Shown here: piece after piece, positions 1-7,841 of the stretch
Layout of the letters: each line of letters begins with the position of its first letter
Numbering within the stretch: the first letter of the stretch is position 1
Source: Microbacterium rhizosphaerae
Lineage (GTDB): Bacteria; Actinomycetota; Actinomycetes; Actinomycetales; Microbacteriaceae
Reading direction: 5' to 3'
Length of the DNA stretch: 64,000 nt
Assembly (NCBI RefSeq): GCF_034120055.1
Contig: NZ_CP139368.1
Span: 2,542,001-2,606,000, forward strand
Program-made: the position numbers and the translations under genes
Notes under the pieces: generated by a model
Told to the model about the DNA's origin: nothing
Seen by the model: the letters and a program-made list of their open reading frames with translations, nothing else
Database searches by the model: none

Positions 1-1
1 C

Positions 2-307
2 GTGGCGAAGAAGTACGGCAATACGGATATCTCTCCGGAAGCGTTCGAGAAGATCCCCGTGAACACGCGTTGCGGGTTCACATACGAGGAGTTCGTCTCG
101 ATCGTCGGAAAGTACTCCGAGGTGCTCGCTGAGCCCATTTGGGACCTACGGAATGATGGTCGGATCCTCGGCGTTCTCACCGTTGACAGGGCGTATCGCT
201 CCGGCGAGAGTGAGTACACACCACTCCTCGACAAGCGTGCGACACACGAGTCGGCAGGCCTCGCGGCGTCGGTGGTATCGCGTATCGTGAGGCCCAAAGC
301 AAGCTGA
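2..307 (+). CDS. Hypothetical protein, possibly the end of a GAF-like protein
   Basis: The frame is open from the first base, so this may be the 3' part of a gene that begins outside the window; the GTG at position 2 is only a possible start. The product has no family I can name with confidence. Residues 46-63 (EPIWDLRNDGRILGVLTVD) resemble the last strands of a GAF-type ligand-binding domain, where G-V-L-T-V-D is common; this is a weak resemblance. GC is about 55% in the two lines I counted, far below the flanking core genome. It is followed after 15 bases by a small ORF with a good ribosome-binding site, so the two may be cotranscribed. Confidence 0.5.
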   Translation: MAKKYGNTDISPEAFEKIPVNTRCGFTYEEFVSIVGKYSEVLAEPIWDLRNDGRILGVLTVDRAYRSGESEYTPLLDKRATHESAGLAASVVSRIVRPKAS

Positions 308-322
308 ATGAGGAGGGGCACG

Positions 323-496
323 ATGGAATCACCGCTGACACCTCGTCAGGAAGAGTACTTCGAGATCCTCGAGCGCATCGACCCAAGTCCGGAGATGCGG
401 CGCATTATTGAGGACACGAAGCGTGATCTGCGCGAGGGCGACAAGGTCGTTCGTGGCTTCACGCGTGTGAAGGGCTTCACGCCGAACGACCACTGA
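323..496 (+). CDS. Small hypothetical protein (57 aa)
   Basis: The ATG at 323 is chosen over the ATG at 308 because an AGGAGGGG Shine-Dalgarno sequence lies just upstream with good spacing. The 57-residue product is charged and soluble, begins MESPLTPRQEEYFEILERID, and looks mostly helical, with no signal peptide or membrane segment. I do not recognise a family. It sits 15 nt after the preceding ORF on the same strand and its last 20 bases overlap a convergent ORF. Low GC places it in the accessory block at the left end of the window. Confidence 0.5.
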   Translation: MESPLTPRQEEYFEILERIDPSPEMRRIIEDTKRDLREGDKVVRGFTRVKGFTPNDH

Positions 497-746
497 GGCC
501 AGTAGGCGGCTCGACGGCCCCAACCTGCCTCAGCGCATCCGCCAGCGCGAGCGTCTGAGCCGCGCTCAGATCGTCTGGCAGCACCTCCACGTCCCACTGG
601 ACCCGCACGCCGTCGATATCGCTCCACAGCGCCTGCAGGACCGTGATTAGCTGCCCTTCCGCCGTCACGGGGACCAAGTCACCGCTGGCGACGCCTTCGG
701 CTTCATCTACAACCCATGTTGTTGTCATACGGTCCAGTGTCCTCAC
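477..746 (-). CDS. Hypothetical protein (89 aa)
   Basis: A GTG-initiated frame of 89 residues; an internal ATG at 728 would give 83 residues and has a GAGG 14 nt upstream, so the start is uncertain. The sequence alternates hydrophobic and acidic residues (for example LITVLQALWSDIDGVRVQWD), as in a small alpha/beta protein, and carries no signal or membrane segment. No family recognised. It is convergent with the 57-aa ORF at 323-496 and divergent from the membrane-protein gene at 836. No other frame in this interval looks more protein-like. Confidence 0.4.
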   Translation of the reverse strand: MRTLDRMTTTWVVDEAEGVASGDLVPVTAEGQLITVLQALWSDIDGVRVQWDVEVLPDDLSAAQTLALADALRQVGAVEPPTGLSGRSA

Positions 747-835
747 GAATCGTCTAGGCGTAAGACCGTCGCGCGGGTGACTTTCGTTAGACGGCGCGCG
801 GTTGTGGTCCGGCAGAAAGCCACTAGCCTCGCTTC

Positions 836-1441
836 ATGCTGATGGCGCTTCCCATCCCGATTCCGGTGGACCTGACTCGGGATTGGTTCGACGTGCTAGC
901 CCTTGTGGTGTCAGCCTTCGCCGCCGTGGGGACGCTGCTCGCGGTGTTCTTCTCCGTCTGGGTGGCGACACGCTCGTGGCGTGACGGCCGACGCGCGGAG
1001 GCATCGCGCGTGACCGCCTGGCCCGGTGACATGGACCGTCGGATTCCAGATACCGTCCTGCATCCCGTGGTCAATGGTGCGACGTGGGATGCTCCGGAGC
1101 GTCCGATCATCGTGATTCGCAATGACTCCGGCTCGACCATCCACAACGTCCTCATTGCGTATTCCAAGGCCTGGAGCTATCACAAGGTGGCCCCAGACGA
1201 GCCGATGAGTACGCCGCTCTGGCAGACGATGGTTCCTCCGGGCGACTGGTATGTGGGCGGCCCGGGCTACCACGGAGAGGCCCACGACTATCGAAGCGGG
1301 CTGATGATCGAGTTCACCGATGCGAACGGCCGTCGCTGGATGCGCGCGGCCGACGGGAGCCTGGCGAGGAGCAATCAGACATTGCTGGCGCGCATGCAGA
1401 AGGAATCGAAGCCGGACAACTCGTCGTTGAAGAGGCTCTGA
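836..1441 (+). CDS. Hypothetical single-pass membrane protein
   Basis: 201 residues. One clear transmembrane segment lies at about residues 18-42 (FDVLALVVSAFAAVGTLLAV onward), followed by an Arg-rich stretch that suggests a cytoplasmic C-terminal part under the positive-inside rule. The remaining ~150 residues look like a beta-rich domain with the pattern RPIIVIRNDSGSTIHNV, typical of actinobacterial proteins of unknown function carried on accessory DNA. GC is about 60-62% in two lines counted. The stop codon at 1439-1441 is only ~20 bases from the point where the truncated cpaF gene begins, so this is the last gene of the presumed inserted segment. Confidence 0.6.
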   Translation: MLMALPIPIPVDLTRDWFDVLALVVSAFAAVGTLLAVFFSVWVATRSWRDGRRAEASRVTAWPGDMDRRIPDTVLHPVVNGATWDAPERPIIVIRNDSGSTIHNVLIAYSKAWSYHKVAPDEPMSTPLWQTMVPPGDWYVGGPGYHGEAHDYRSGLMIEFTDANGRRWMRAADGSLARSNQTLLARMQKESKPDNSSLKRL

Positions 1442-2090
1442 CGCCGCATCGATGATCGGGTTGTGTGGCGCCGGAGACGAGGATGCTGCGTCCCGTGGCC
1501 ATCGCGTCACGCAGCAGCTCGGCGGCGTACGGATCGAGCGAGCCGATCGCGACGAGCCGATCGAGATCGCGATACGCGGGCAGGAACTTGCGGATGTTGA
1601 CCGACCAATGCCGGCGCGTGATGTCGGGGATGACGACGTGCAGACGCGAGCCGTCGGGGAGCGACGCATCCACGAACGGCTGGGACAGGTCGACCCGGCG
1701 CCCGGTGGCCTGCAGCATCCGCTCGACCAGATCCCGGATCGCCGCATCCGTCAGCCGCAGCGGCACGCGCTCGGGCATCCCCTCGCGCGCGATGAAGATG
1801 CGGTCGGGTGCGTTGATCCAGAGCTCCTCCACCGTCGGGTCGTCGAGGTACGGCTGCAGCGGCCCGTAGCCGGCGACGGCGGCGAGCACCTCGCGCACGC
1901 AGGCCTGCTCGTCGTCCACCGGCGCGAGCCCCCGCGCGAGGGCGAAGTCGTTGTGGCGGCGGACCTCCGCCCACGCGATCTGCAGAGCCGTGTCGGGGTC
2001 GCGGGTCGGGTCCGTCTGCTCGGCGCGCAGACGGTCGCGCACACGATCGGCGACGGATGCCGTCGGTCCGGTCGTGAAGGCGAGAGTCAC
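1314..2090 (-). pseudogene. Truncated CpaF/TadA-type pilus assembly ATPase
   Basis: Residues 1-210 match the N-terminal half of CpaF/TadA ATPases of Tad pilus (type II/IV secretion) systems: a helical N-terminus, AGYGPLQPYLDDPTVEELWIN, the SQPFVDASLPDGSRLHVVIP block and MATGRSILVSGATQ. The Walker A lysine-containing segment (normally GATQxGKTT) should follow, but the frame switches at about position 1461 to sequence antisense to the neighbouring membrane-protein gene and stops at 1314. All catalytic motifs are therefore missing and the product cannot hydrolyse ATP. The start is a GTG at 2090. The rest of the tad locus would lie beyond the inserted segment or has been lost. Confidence 0.8.
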
Positions 2091-2129
2091 CGGAGCATCA
2101 TGACAAGACAGCGCGAATCGGCCCGAAAG

Positions 2130-2138
2130 TTATCCACA
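2130..2138 (+). promoter_or_regulatory. Perfect DnaA-box 9-mer upstream of the cpaF fragment
   Basis: TTATCCACA, an exact match to the classical DnaA box, lies ~40 bp upstream of the cpaF start in the short gap after the esterase stop codon. It is a single copy in a GC-rich background, so it is not an origin. It may be a DnaA-regulated promoter or a chance AT-rich site. Confidence 0.4.
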
Positions 2139-2158
2139 ATCGGTCGCTCCGACCCGCC

Positions 2159-3466
2159 CTACGCCGAGAGCCCCCACAGCGGGTACAGGACGTCGAGCCC
2201 CGCCGCCACTCCTCCGGTGAAGGCGAGTCCGATGTGGGTCGCGCCGGGGATCGGCGTGAGTGTCACATCCATGCCCACGGAGCGGGCGACTGAGGACACC
2301 AGCTTCGCGTCCGGGCCGTACTTGTGGTCGTCGGCGCCGTAGGTGAACACCGCGTGGACGCCGTTGTAGGTGCCGGCGGGTGCCTTCCGCATGATGTTGA
2401 TCGGCTTGCTCGCCTCGAACGCGGCCACGTTCCCCGCGAAGATGCGCGCGAGGGCCAGCGGAGGGTGCACGGAACCGGGATACGGCTCCCCCGAGATGTC
2501 GACGATCGTGCCGAAGGTCTGCGGCATCAGCGCGCCGTACTTGATCGCGCAGCCACCGCCGTTCGAATAGCCCATGATCGCCCAGTACTTCGGGTCCTCG
2601 ATCACGTGCAGGTGGGCCGCCGCCCACGCGACGACGTCCTTCGTGATGTAGGTCTGCGCGTTGCCGTACATCTTGGAGTCCGCGCACGTCGGATCACCCT
2701 GCGTGCCGATCTGGTCGGCGACCAGCACGATCGGCGCGAGACCCTGGTGCTTGAGCTGGTACTGCTCCACCACGGATGCGACGCGGGCGGGGCTGGGGTT
2801 GCCGGGATAGCCCATCATGAGGATCACGAGCGGAAGCGGCGGCGCATCCTTCACCAAAGCGGCGGGCGGCAGATAGAGGCCTGCGGGTCGGGCGTGGAAG
2901 CCGGACACGGTCGCGGGGATCGTGACGGTCCCCTGCTGACCGAGGTGCGGCATGTCCGCCGGCGGACGCCACGCCTGGTAGAGCGATCCGTCGCCGGGCG
3001 TCCATGCGGGCTGGTCGGTGGCGGTCGGCGACGGCTTCGGGAGGGCGATCGGGTGCCGCACCGAGATGCCGAGCATGTCGGCGACGGTCGCGTTGAGGCC
3101 GAAGACGGCGTTGATGCCGACGGCACCCGCTGCGATGAAGACGGGGATGCTGAGCACGGCGATGGTCTTGCGCCACCACCGCGAGCGCCACAGGTTCGCG
3201 ACCGCCAGACCGACGGCGCCGAAGGCCGCGACGGCCCACCACAGGATCTCGAGCTGCAACTGCTCGCCGAACGCGTCGGTGATGTTCGAAACGACGAAGA
3301 CGATGATCGCGACGAGGGTTCCCGCGAGGATGCCGAGCGCCGAGGCGAGGAGGCGTCCCCGGCCCGGACGACGGATCAGGAGGTACACGGCGAGCGCCAG
3401 CGCGGCGACGTACAACACGACGGGAACGGGACCGTCGAGCACCTGAGCGGTCAGAATCGCGTTCAT
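2159..3466 (-). CDS. Membrane-anchored alpha/beta-hydrolase (esterase, Ag85-like)
   Basis: The ATG at 3466 is preceded by GAGGACC at good spacing; a longer frame starting upstream is not needed. The 435-residue protein has three or four N-terminal transmembrane helices (residues ~10-110), then a C-terminal serine esterase domain of the esterase-D/antigen-85-like fold. The nucleophile elbow is GYSNGGG, preceded by WAIM; GADDHKYGPD and GATHIGLAF probably supply the acid and the catalytic histidine. The domain would face the outside of the membrane. Substrate is unknown; lipid or wall-polymer acyl transfer or ester hydrolysis is plausible. It lies upstream of the cpaF fragment on the same strand. 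Confidence 0.8.
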   Translation of the reverse strand: MNAILTAQVLDGPVPVVLYVAALALAVYLLIRRPGRGRLLASALGILAGTLVAIIVFVVSNITDAFGEQLQLEILWWAVAAFGAVGLAVANLWRSRWWRKTIAVLSIPVFIAAGAVGINAVFGLNATVADMLGISVRHPIALPKPSPTATDQPAWTPGDGSLYQAWRPPADMPHLGQQGTVTIPATVSGFHARPAGLYLPPAALVKDAPPLPLVILMMGYPGNPSPARVASVVEQYQLKHQGLAPIVLVADQIGTQGDPTCADSKMYGNAQTYITKDVVAWAAAHLHVIEDPKYWAIMGYSNGGGCAIKYGALMPQTFGTIVDISGEPYPGSVHPPLALARIFAGNVAAFEASKPINIMRKAPAGTYNGVHAVFTYGADDHKYGPDAKLVSSVARSVGMDVTLTPIPGATHIGLAFTGGVAAGLDVLYPLWGLSA

Positions 3467-3577
3467 CGGTCCTCGTCTTGATGGGGTCGGTTCACTGTAT
3501 GCGGGCGCACTTTCGCGAGTCTGCGTGAGAGCCGTGAGATCACCGAGCCGCGCACACAACGCTCACAGGTCGCTCAG

Positions 3578-3583
3578 TAGAAT
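3578..3583 (+). promoter_or_regulatory. -10 box for tRNA-Leu
   Basis: TAGAAT lies 9 bases before the first base of the mature tRNA, so transcription would begin a base or two before the tRNA. No good -35 is visible. Confidence 0.5.
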
Positions 3584-3592
3584 TGCCGGAAC

Positions 3593-3674
3593 GCGGGAGT
3601 GGTGAAACTGGCAGACACGCAGGATTTAGGTTCCTGTGCCTCCGGGCGTGTGGGTTCAAGTCCCACCTTCCGCA
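3593..3674 (+). tRNA. tRNA-Leu (anticodon UAG)
   Basis: The acceptor stem GCGGGAG pairs with CTTCCGC, the anticodon stem CAGGA pairs with TCCTG around loop TTTAGGT (anticodon TAG, reading CUA), and the T arm TGGGTTCAAGTCCCA is intact. There is a class II variable arm. The discriminator base is A and CCA is not encoded. It stands alone, 34 bases before dedA. Confidence 0.95.
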
Positions 3675-3708
3675 CGGCGTCATCCTCTGCGCCCTCCGAC
3701 GCCACTCA

Positions 3709-4530
3709 ATGGACACAATCGACGGGAACTCCGTGCACGCTGCCGCACTCATCCCCTGGCTGGACCCTCAAGGGATCATCCACGCCGCCGGCCCCTGGGC
3801 GCTGCTCGTCGTCTGCGGCATCGTCTTCGCCGAGACCGGCCTCCTGATCGGCTTCCTGTTCCCCGGCGACACCCTTCTCCTGATCTCGGGCCTCCTGTCG
3901 CACTCCACCGGCACGTACCCGAACGGCGTCTTCGGCGTGAACGTGTGGTTCGTCGCACTCGCGATCGCCGTCGCGGCCTTCATCGGCGGCGAGGCGGGCT
4001 ACTTCATCGGCCATAAGGGCGGACCCGCGATCTTCGAGCGCAAGGACTCCGGCCTGTTCAGCCGCGAGAACGTCGAGCGCACGAACGCGTTCTTCGAGCG
4101 GTACGGCGGCATGACGGTCGTCCTCGCACGCTTCGTGCCGGTGGTGCGCACATTCGCGCCGATCGTGGCCGGCGTCGGCCACATGCCGTGGCGCCGCTAC
4201 ACCCTGTACAACCTCGTCGGCGCGCTGCTCTGGGGCTTCGGCATCACGCTGCTCGGCTATGCGATCGGGTTCATCCCCTGGGTCGCCGACATCGTCACGA
4301 AGTACATCGACGTCATCCTCCTCGGGGTCGTCGTGATGACGATCTCCGTGACGGTGTTCCACTATCTCCGCGAGCGCGGGAAGGCGCGCCGCGAGGCGGC
4401 CGCCGCGGAGAGCGCCGAGGCGCCCGCCGAGCACGTCGACCTCGCGCTTCCCGAGGACGTGTTCGCGCCGCACACCCGTCGCGCGCACCGCGCCGCGTTG
4501 GAGCAGGAGAACGACGAGACCGCAGGCTGA
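3709..4530 (+). CDS. DedA-family membrane protein (SNARE-associated/VTT)
   Basis: 273 residues from the ATG at 3709; the longer open frame overlaps the tRNA gene and is rejected. The DedA signature is clear: ETGLLIGFLFPGDTLLLISG, GGEAGYFIGHKGG, FFERYGGMTVVLARFVPVVRTFAPIVAGVGHM. Several membrane helices flank two re-entrant VTT-type segments, and the C-terminal ~55 residues are charged and cytoplasmic. Family members act in membrane lipid homeostasis, including recycling of undecaprenyl phosphate. Only 34 bases separate it from the tRNA, leaving little room for its own promoter. It converges with ku, 3 bases apart. Confidence 0.92.
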   Translation: MDTIDGNSVHAAALIPWLDPQGIIHAAGPWALLVVCGIVFAETGLLIGFLFPGDTLLLISGLLSHSTGTYPNGVFGVNVWFVALAIAVAAFIGGEAGYFIGHKGGPAIFERKDSGLFSRENVERTNAFFERYGGMTVVLARFVPVVRTFAPIVAGVGHMPWRRYTLYNLVGALLWGFGITLLGYAIGFIPWVADIVTKYIDVILLGVVVMTISVTVFHYLRERGKARREAAAAESAEAPAEHVDLALPEDVFAPHTRRAHRAALEQENDETAG

Positions 4531-4533
4531 GTC

Positions 4534-5340
4534 CTACTCGCCCGAGGCGCGCTTCGCGCGGTTGCGCTCGACGCTCGCGCGCAGCGCATCCATGAGGTCG
4601 ATGACCTCTCCCCCGGTGCCTTCCTCGACAGCCTCGCCGAACGTCTCGGCGGTGTCGAAGGCATCGCCCTTCTCGAGCTTGGCCTGCACCAGCGTGCGCA
4701 GCTCCTGCTGGTACTCGTCGACGAACGCGCTCGGCTCGAAGTCCGCCGCGAAGCCGTCGACGAGGGATGCCGAGAGCTCGAGCTCCTTGTCGGAGATCTT
4801 GACCGGCGCATCCAGTGCCGGAAATGCCGCCTCGCGGACCTCGTCCGACCACAGCAGCGTCTGCAGCACGAGCACGTCGCCTCGCACGCGCAGCGCCGCG
4901 AGCCGCGTCTTCTGCCGCAGCGAGAACCGGACGATCGCCGTCCGGTCGGTGTTCTGCAGCGTCTCGCGCAGGAGCACATAGGCCTTCGGCGACATCGAGT
5001 CCGGCTCGAGGTAGTACGCCTTGTCGAACAGGAGCGGATCGATCTGCTCGGTCGGCACGAACTCGACGACCTCGATCTCGCGGCTGCGCTCGGCGGGGAG
5101 GGATGCGACGTCCTCCGCGGTGATGACCACCGTGCGCTCGCCGTCGTCGTAGGCCTTGTCGATATCGGCGTACGGCACGATCTCGCCGTCGATCTCGCAC
5201 ACCCGCTGATAGCGGATGCGGCCGCCGTCCTTGTTGTGGACCTGATGCAGCGAGAGGTCGTGATCCTCGGTGGCGGAGTACACCTTCACCGGGACGTTCA
5301 CGAGCCCGAACGTCAGTGCACCCTTCCAGATGGCTCTCAT
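4534..5340 (-). CDS. ku: Non-homologous end-joining protein Ku
   Basis: 268 residues from the ATG at 5340 (MRAIWKGALTFGLVNVPVKVYSATE), the canonical bacterial Ku opening. It forms a homodimeric ring that threads onto DNA ends and recruits LigD. The core shows ISLHQVHNKDGGRIRYQRVC-type sequence, FDKAYYLEPD and the bridge region; the C-terminal tail (ending VERNRAKRASGE) is short and basic, the usual LigD-recruiting extension. It is transcribed divergently from ligD with 107 bases between them. A minimal GGAG lies very close to the start, so initiation may be weak or leaderless. Confidence 0.97.
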   Translation of the reverse strand: MRAIWKGALTFGLVNVPVKVYSATEDHDLSLHQVHNKDGGRIRYQRVCEIDGEIVPYADIDKAYDDGERTVVITAEDVASLPAERSREIEVVEFVPTEQIDPLLFDKAYYLEPDSMSPKAYVLLRETLQNTDRTAIVRFSLRQKTRLAALRVRGDVLVLQTLLWSDEVREAAFPALDAPVKISDKELELSASLVDGFAADFEPSAFVDEYQQELRTLVQAKLEKGDAFDTAETFGEAVEEGTGGEVIDLMDALRASVERNRAKRASGE

Positions 5341-5435
5341 CACTCCAGTACACACCTGTCGCACCTGCCACGGCTACCCCGGCCCCGGCTGCCTGGTCGC
5401 ACGCCCGGCGGGCGCGAGCTGTATGGGCGCGTAGC

Positions 5436-5441
5436 TAGCCT
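5436..5441 (+). promoter_or_regulatory. -10 box of a leaderless ligD promoter
   Basis: TAGCCT is followed by 6 bases and then the ligD ATG, so transcription is expected to start at the A of ATG. No Shine-Dalgarno sequence is present. Confidence 0.55.
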
Positions 5442-5447
5442 GGGCGT

Positions 5448-7841
5448 ATGCCCCGGGATGAGAGCACAGTGAGGATCGGAGGACGTCGTCTGCGCATCTC
5501 GAACCTCGACAAGGTCATGTACCCCGAGACCGGCACGACCAAGGGCGAGGTCATCGACTACTACGCGCGCATCGCGCCGGCGATGCTGCCCTGGATCGCC
5601 GGCCGTCCGGTCACCCGCAAGCGTTGGCCCGACGGCGTCGGCACCGAGGAGCATCCTGCCGACTGGTTCTTCGCGAAGGACCTCGAGCCCGGCGCCCCCG
5701 ATTGGCTCGCACGGCTGCCGATCGACCATTCGAGCGGTGCGAAGGACTACCCCGTGGTGGATGACGTCGCCTCCCTCGTCTACCTCGCACAGGTGGCGAG
5801 CCTGGAGATCCACGTCCCGCAGTGGCGGTTCGACGCCCACGGCGGCAGGTCGAACCCGGACCGGATGGTGCTGGACCTCGACCCGGGTCCCGGTGTCGGA
5901 CTCGTGGAGTGCGCCGAGGTCGCGCGCCGGGCGCGCGGCATCCTTCAGGACATGGGACTCGACCCGGTCCCGGTCACGAGCGGCAGCAAGGGCATCCACC
6001 TCTACGCGGCGCTGCCGGGAAAGCAGACCAGCGACCAGGTCTCCGCGGTGGCGCGCGAGCTCGCCCGCGCGCTGGAGGCCGACGACCCCGCTCTCGTCGT
6101 GAGCCAGATGGCGAAGTCGATCCGCCCCGGTCGCGTGTTCCTGGACTGGAGCCAGAACAACGGGTCGAAGACGACGATCGCGCCGTACTCGCTCCGCGGG
6201 CGACCGCATCCCACCGTCGCCGCACCCCGCACGTGGGAGGAGCTCCACGACCCGGACCTGCGCCACCTCACCTTCGACGAGGTGCTGACGCGTGCGCCGA
6301 GCGCACCGCCGGACGCGAGCGCACCGCTCCAGACCTACATCGACAAGCGCAGCGCCGACCGAACGCCGGAACCGGTCCCCGACAGCCCCCGCGCTGCGCC
6401 CACGGCCGTCGGAGGACTGCCGCGGTTCGTGATCCAGGAGCATCATGCCCGGCGCCTGCACTGGGACTTCCGGCTGGAGCGCGACGGCGTCCTCGTGAGC
6501 TGGGCGGTGCCCAAGGGCGTGCCGCCCGACGGATCCCGCAACAGCCTCGCGGTCATGACGGAGGACCACCCGCTCGACTACGGCTCGTTCGAGGGCGAGA
6601 TCCCGCACGGCGAGTACGGCGCAGGCAGCGTGACGATCTGGGACGACGGCGTGTACGAGCTCGAGAAGTGGCGCGACAGCGAGGTCATCGCCACCCTCGA
6701 CGGCCGGCCGGGCGGCCCGCTCGGCGGCCGCGCCCGGGTCGCCCTCATCCGCACCGGCGGCGAGGGCGAGAAGTCGACGTGGCTGCTGCACCGCATGGCC
6801 CTGGAGGACGAGCCGGCCCCTCACCCCGCGCGACCGAACCCGGAGCCCACAGCGCCCGCCGCGACCTCGCGCCCCACGGTCGCCCCCATGCTGGCGACCG
6901 CCGCGACCCCCGCGCAGGCCCGGAACGCCGTCCGGCGGTGGGGCGACGCAGAGCCGTGGGTCGAGGCCAAGTGGGACGGCATCCGCGCCCTCGGCATCTG
7001 GGATGGTGAGCGCCTGCGCCTGCGCGCGCGCAGCGGCGCCGACATCACGGAGAAATACCCCGAGCTGACCGGCGGCGACCTCGACCTCGGGCCGGATCCC
7101 GCCGTCCTCGACGGCGAGATCGTGGCGCTCGACGCGACGGGCCGGCCGAGCTTCACCCGATTGCAGTCTCGGATGAACCTCACCCGCTCGTCGGAGATCG
7201 CGCGCGAGGCCCCGCGCACCCCGGTGCAGTGGTACCTGTTCGACGTCCTCTCGTGGGGCGGGGCGGACGCCACCGACCTGCCGCTCGCCCAGCGCCGCGG
7301 CATCCTGGAGCGCATCCCCGTCCACGCTCCGGTCGTCATCCCGCCCGTCTTCGACGACCTCGAGGCGGCGCTGTCGGCGAGCCGGGCGCTCGGGCTCGAG
7401 GGCGTGGTCCTCAAAGACCCTCGTTCGCGTTACCGCAGCGGCTCCCGCGGTGAGGAGTGGCTCAAGGTCAAGCACACGCGCACGCAGGAGGTGGTGATCG
7501 GCGGAATCCGACCCGGACGCCGCCCCATCGCGTCCCTCCTCCTCGGCATCCCCGGGCACGATGGCCTGCGGTATGCCGGACGCGTGGGCACCGGATTCAC
7601 CGAGCGCGACATCGAGCGCCTGCAGTCGCTGCTGACGCCGCTGCGCACCGACGTCTCGCCCTTCGCCACCGTCCCGGCCGCGGACGCGTCGGATGCGCTG
7701 TGGGTGCGACCCGAGCTGGTCGGAGAGGTCGAGTACGCGGAGCTGACGCCCGGCGGCATCCTCCGGCACTCGCGCTGGCGCGGCCTGCGCCCCGACAAGT
7801 CGCCCGGCGAGATCGTCCGCGAGGACGACTCTCCCGCCTAA
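5448..7841 (+). CDS. ligD: Multifunctional ATP-dependent DNA ligase LigD
   Basis: 797 residues containing all three LigD modules. The polymerase/primase domain (~15-290) has the metal-binding pair D143 and D145 in LDLDPG. The 3'-phosphoesterase domain (~320-470) has H332-H333 in EHHARRLHWDFRLE and the HGEYGAG loop. The ligase domain (~480-790) has nucleotidyl lysine K508 in EAKWDGIRA, and DGEIVA, LEGVVLKD and WLKVK as later motifs. Domain order POL-PE-LIG matches actinobacterial LigD. It fills in, trims and seals ends held by Ku. The gene overlaps the convergent efflux gene by 4 bases. Confidence 0.97.
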   Translation: MPRDESTVRIGGRRLRISNLDKVMYPETGTTKGEVIDYYARIAPAMLPWIAGRPVTRKRWPDGVGTEEHPADWFFAKDLEPGAPDWLARLPIDHSSGAKDYPVVDDVASLVYLAQVASLEIHVPQWRFDAHGGRSNPDRMVLDLDPGPGVGLVECAEVARRARGILQDMGLDPVPVTSGSKGIHLYAALPGKQTSDQVSAVARELARALEADDPALVVSQMAKSIRPGRVFLDWSQNNGSKTTIAPYSLRGRPHPTVAAPRTWEELHDPDLRHLTFDEVLTRAPSAPPDASAPLQTYIDKRSADRTPEPVPDSPRAAPTAVGGLPRFVIQEHHARRLHWDFRLERDGVLVSWAVPKGVPPDGSRNSLAVMTEDHPLDYGSFEGEIPHGEYGAGSVTIWDDGVYELEKWRDSEVIATLDGRPGGPLGGRARVALIRTGGEGEKSTWLLHRMALEDEPAPHPARPNPEPTAPAATSRPTVAPMLATAATPAQARNAVRRWGDAEPWVEAKWDGIRALGIWDGERLRLRARSGADITEKYPELTGGDLDLGPDPAVLDGEIVALDATGRPSFTRLQSRMNLTRSSEIAREAPRTPVQWYLFDVLSWGGADATDLPLAQRRGILERIPVHAPVVIPPVFDDLEAALSASRALGLEGVVLKDPRSRYRSGSRGEEWLKVKHTRTQEVVIGGIRPGRRPIASLLLGIPGHDGLRYAGRVGTGFTERDIERLQSLLTPLRTDVSPFATVPAADASDALWVRPELVGEVEYAELTPGGILRHSRWRGLRPDKSPGEIVREDDSPA

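Noticed and set aside
2130..2138. Replication origin
   Set aside because: There is only one DnaA box, with no AT-rich region and no dnaA or dnaN nearby.
3583..3708. dedA extended through the tRNA-Leu gene
   Set aside because: The first 42 codons coincide with the tRNA; the family begins near the ATG at 3709.
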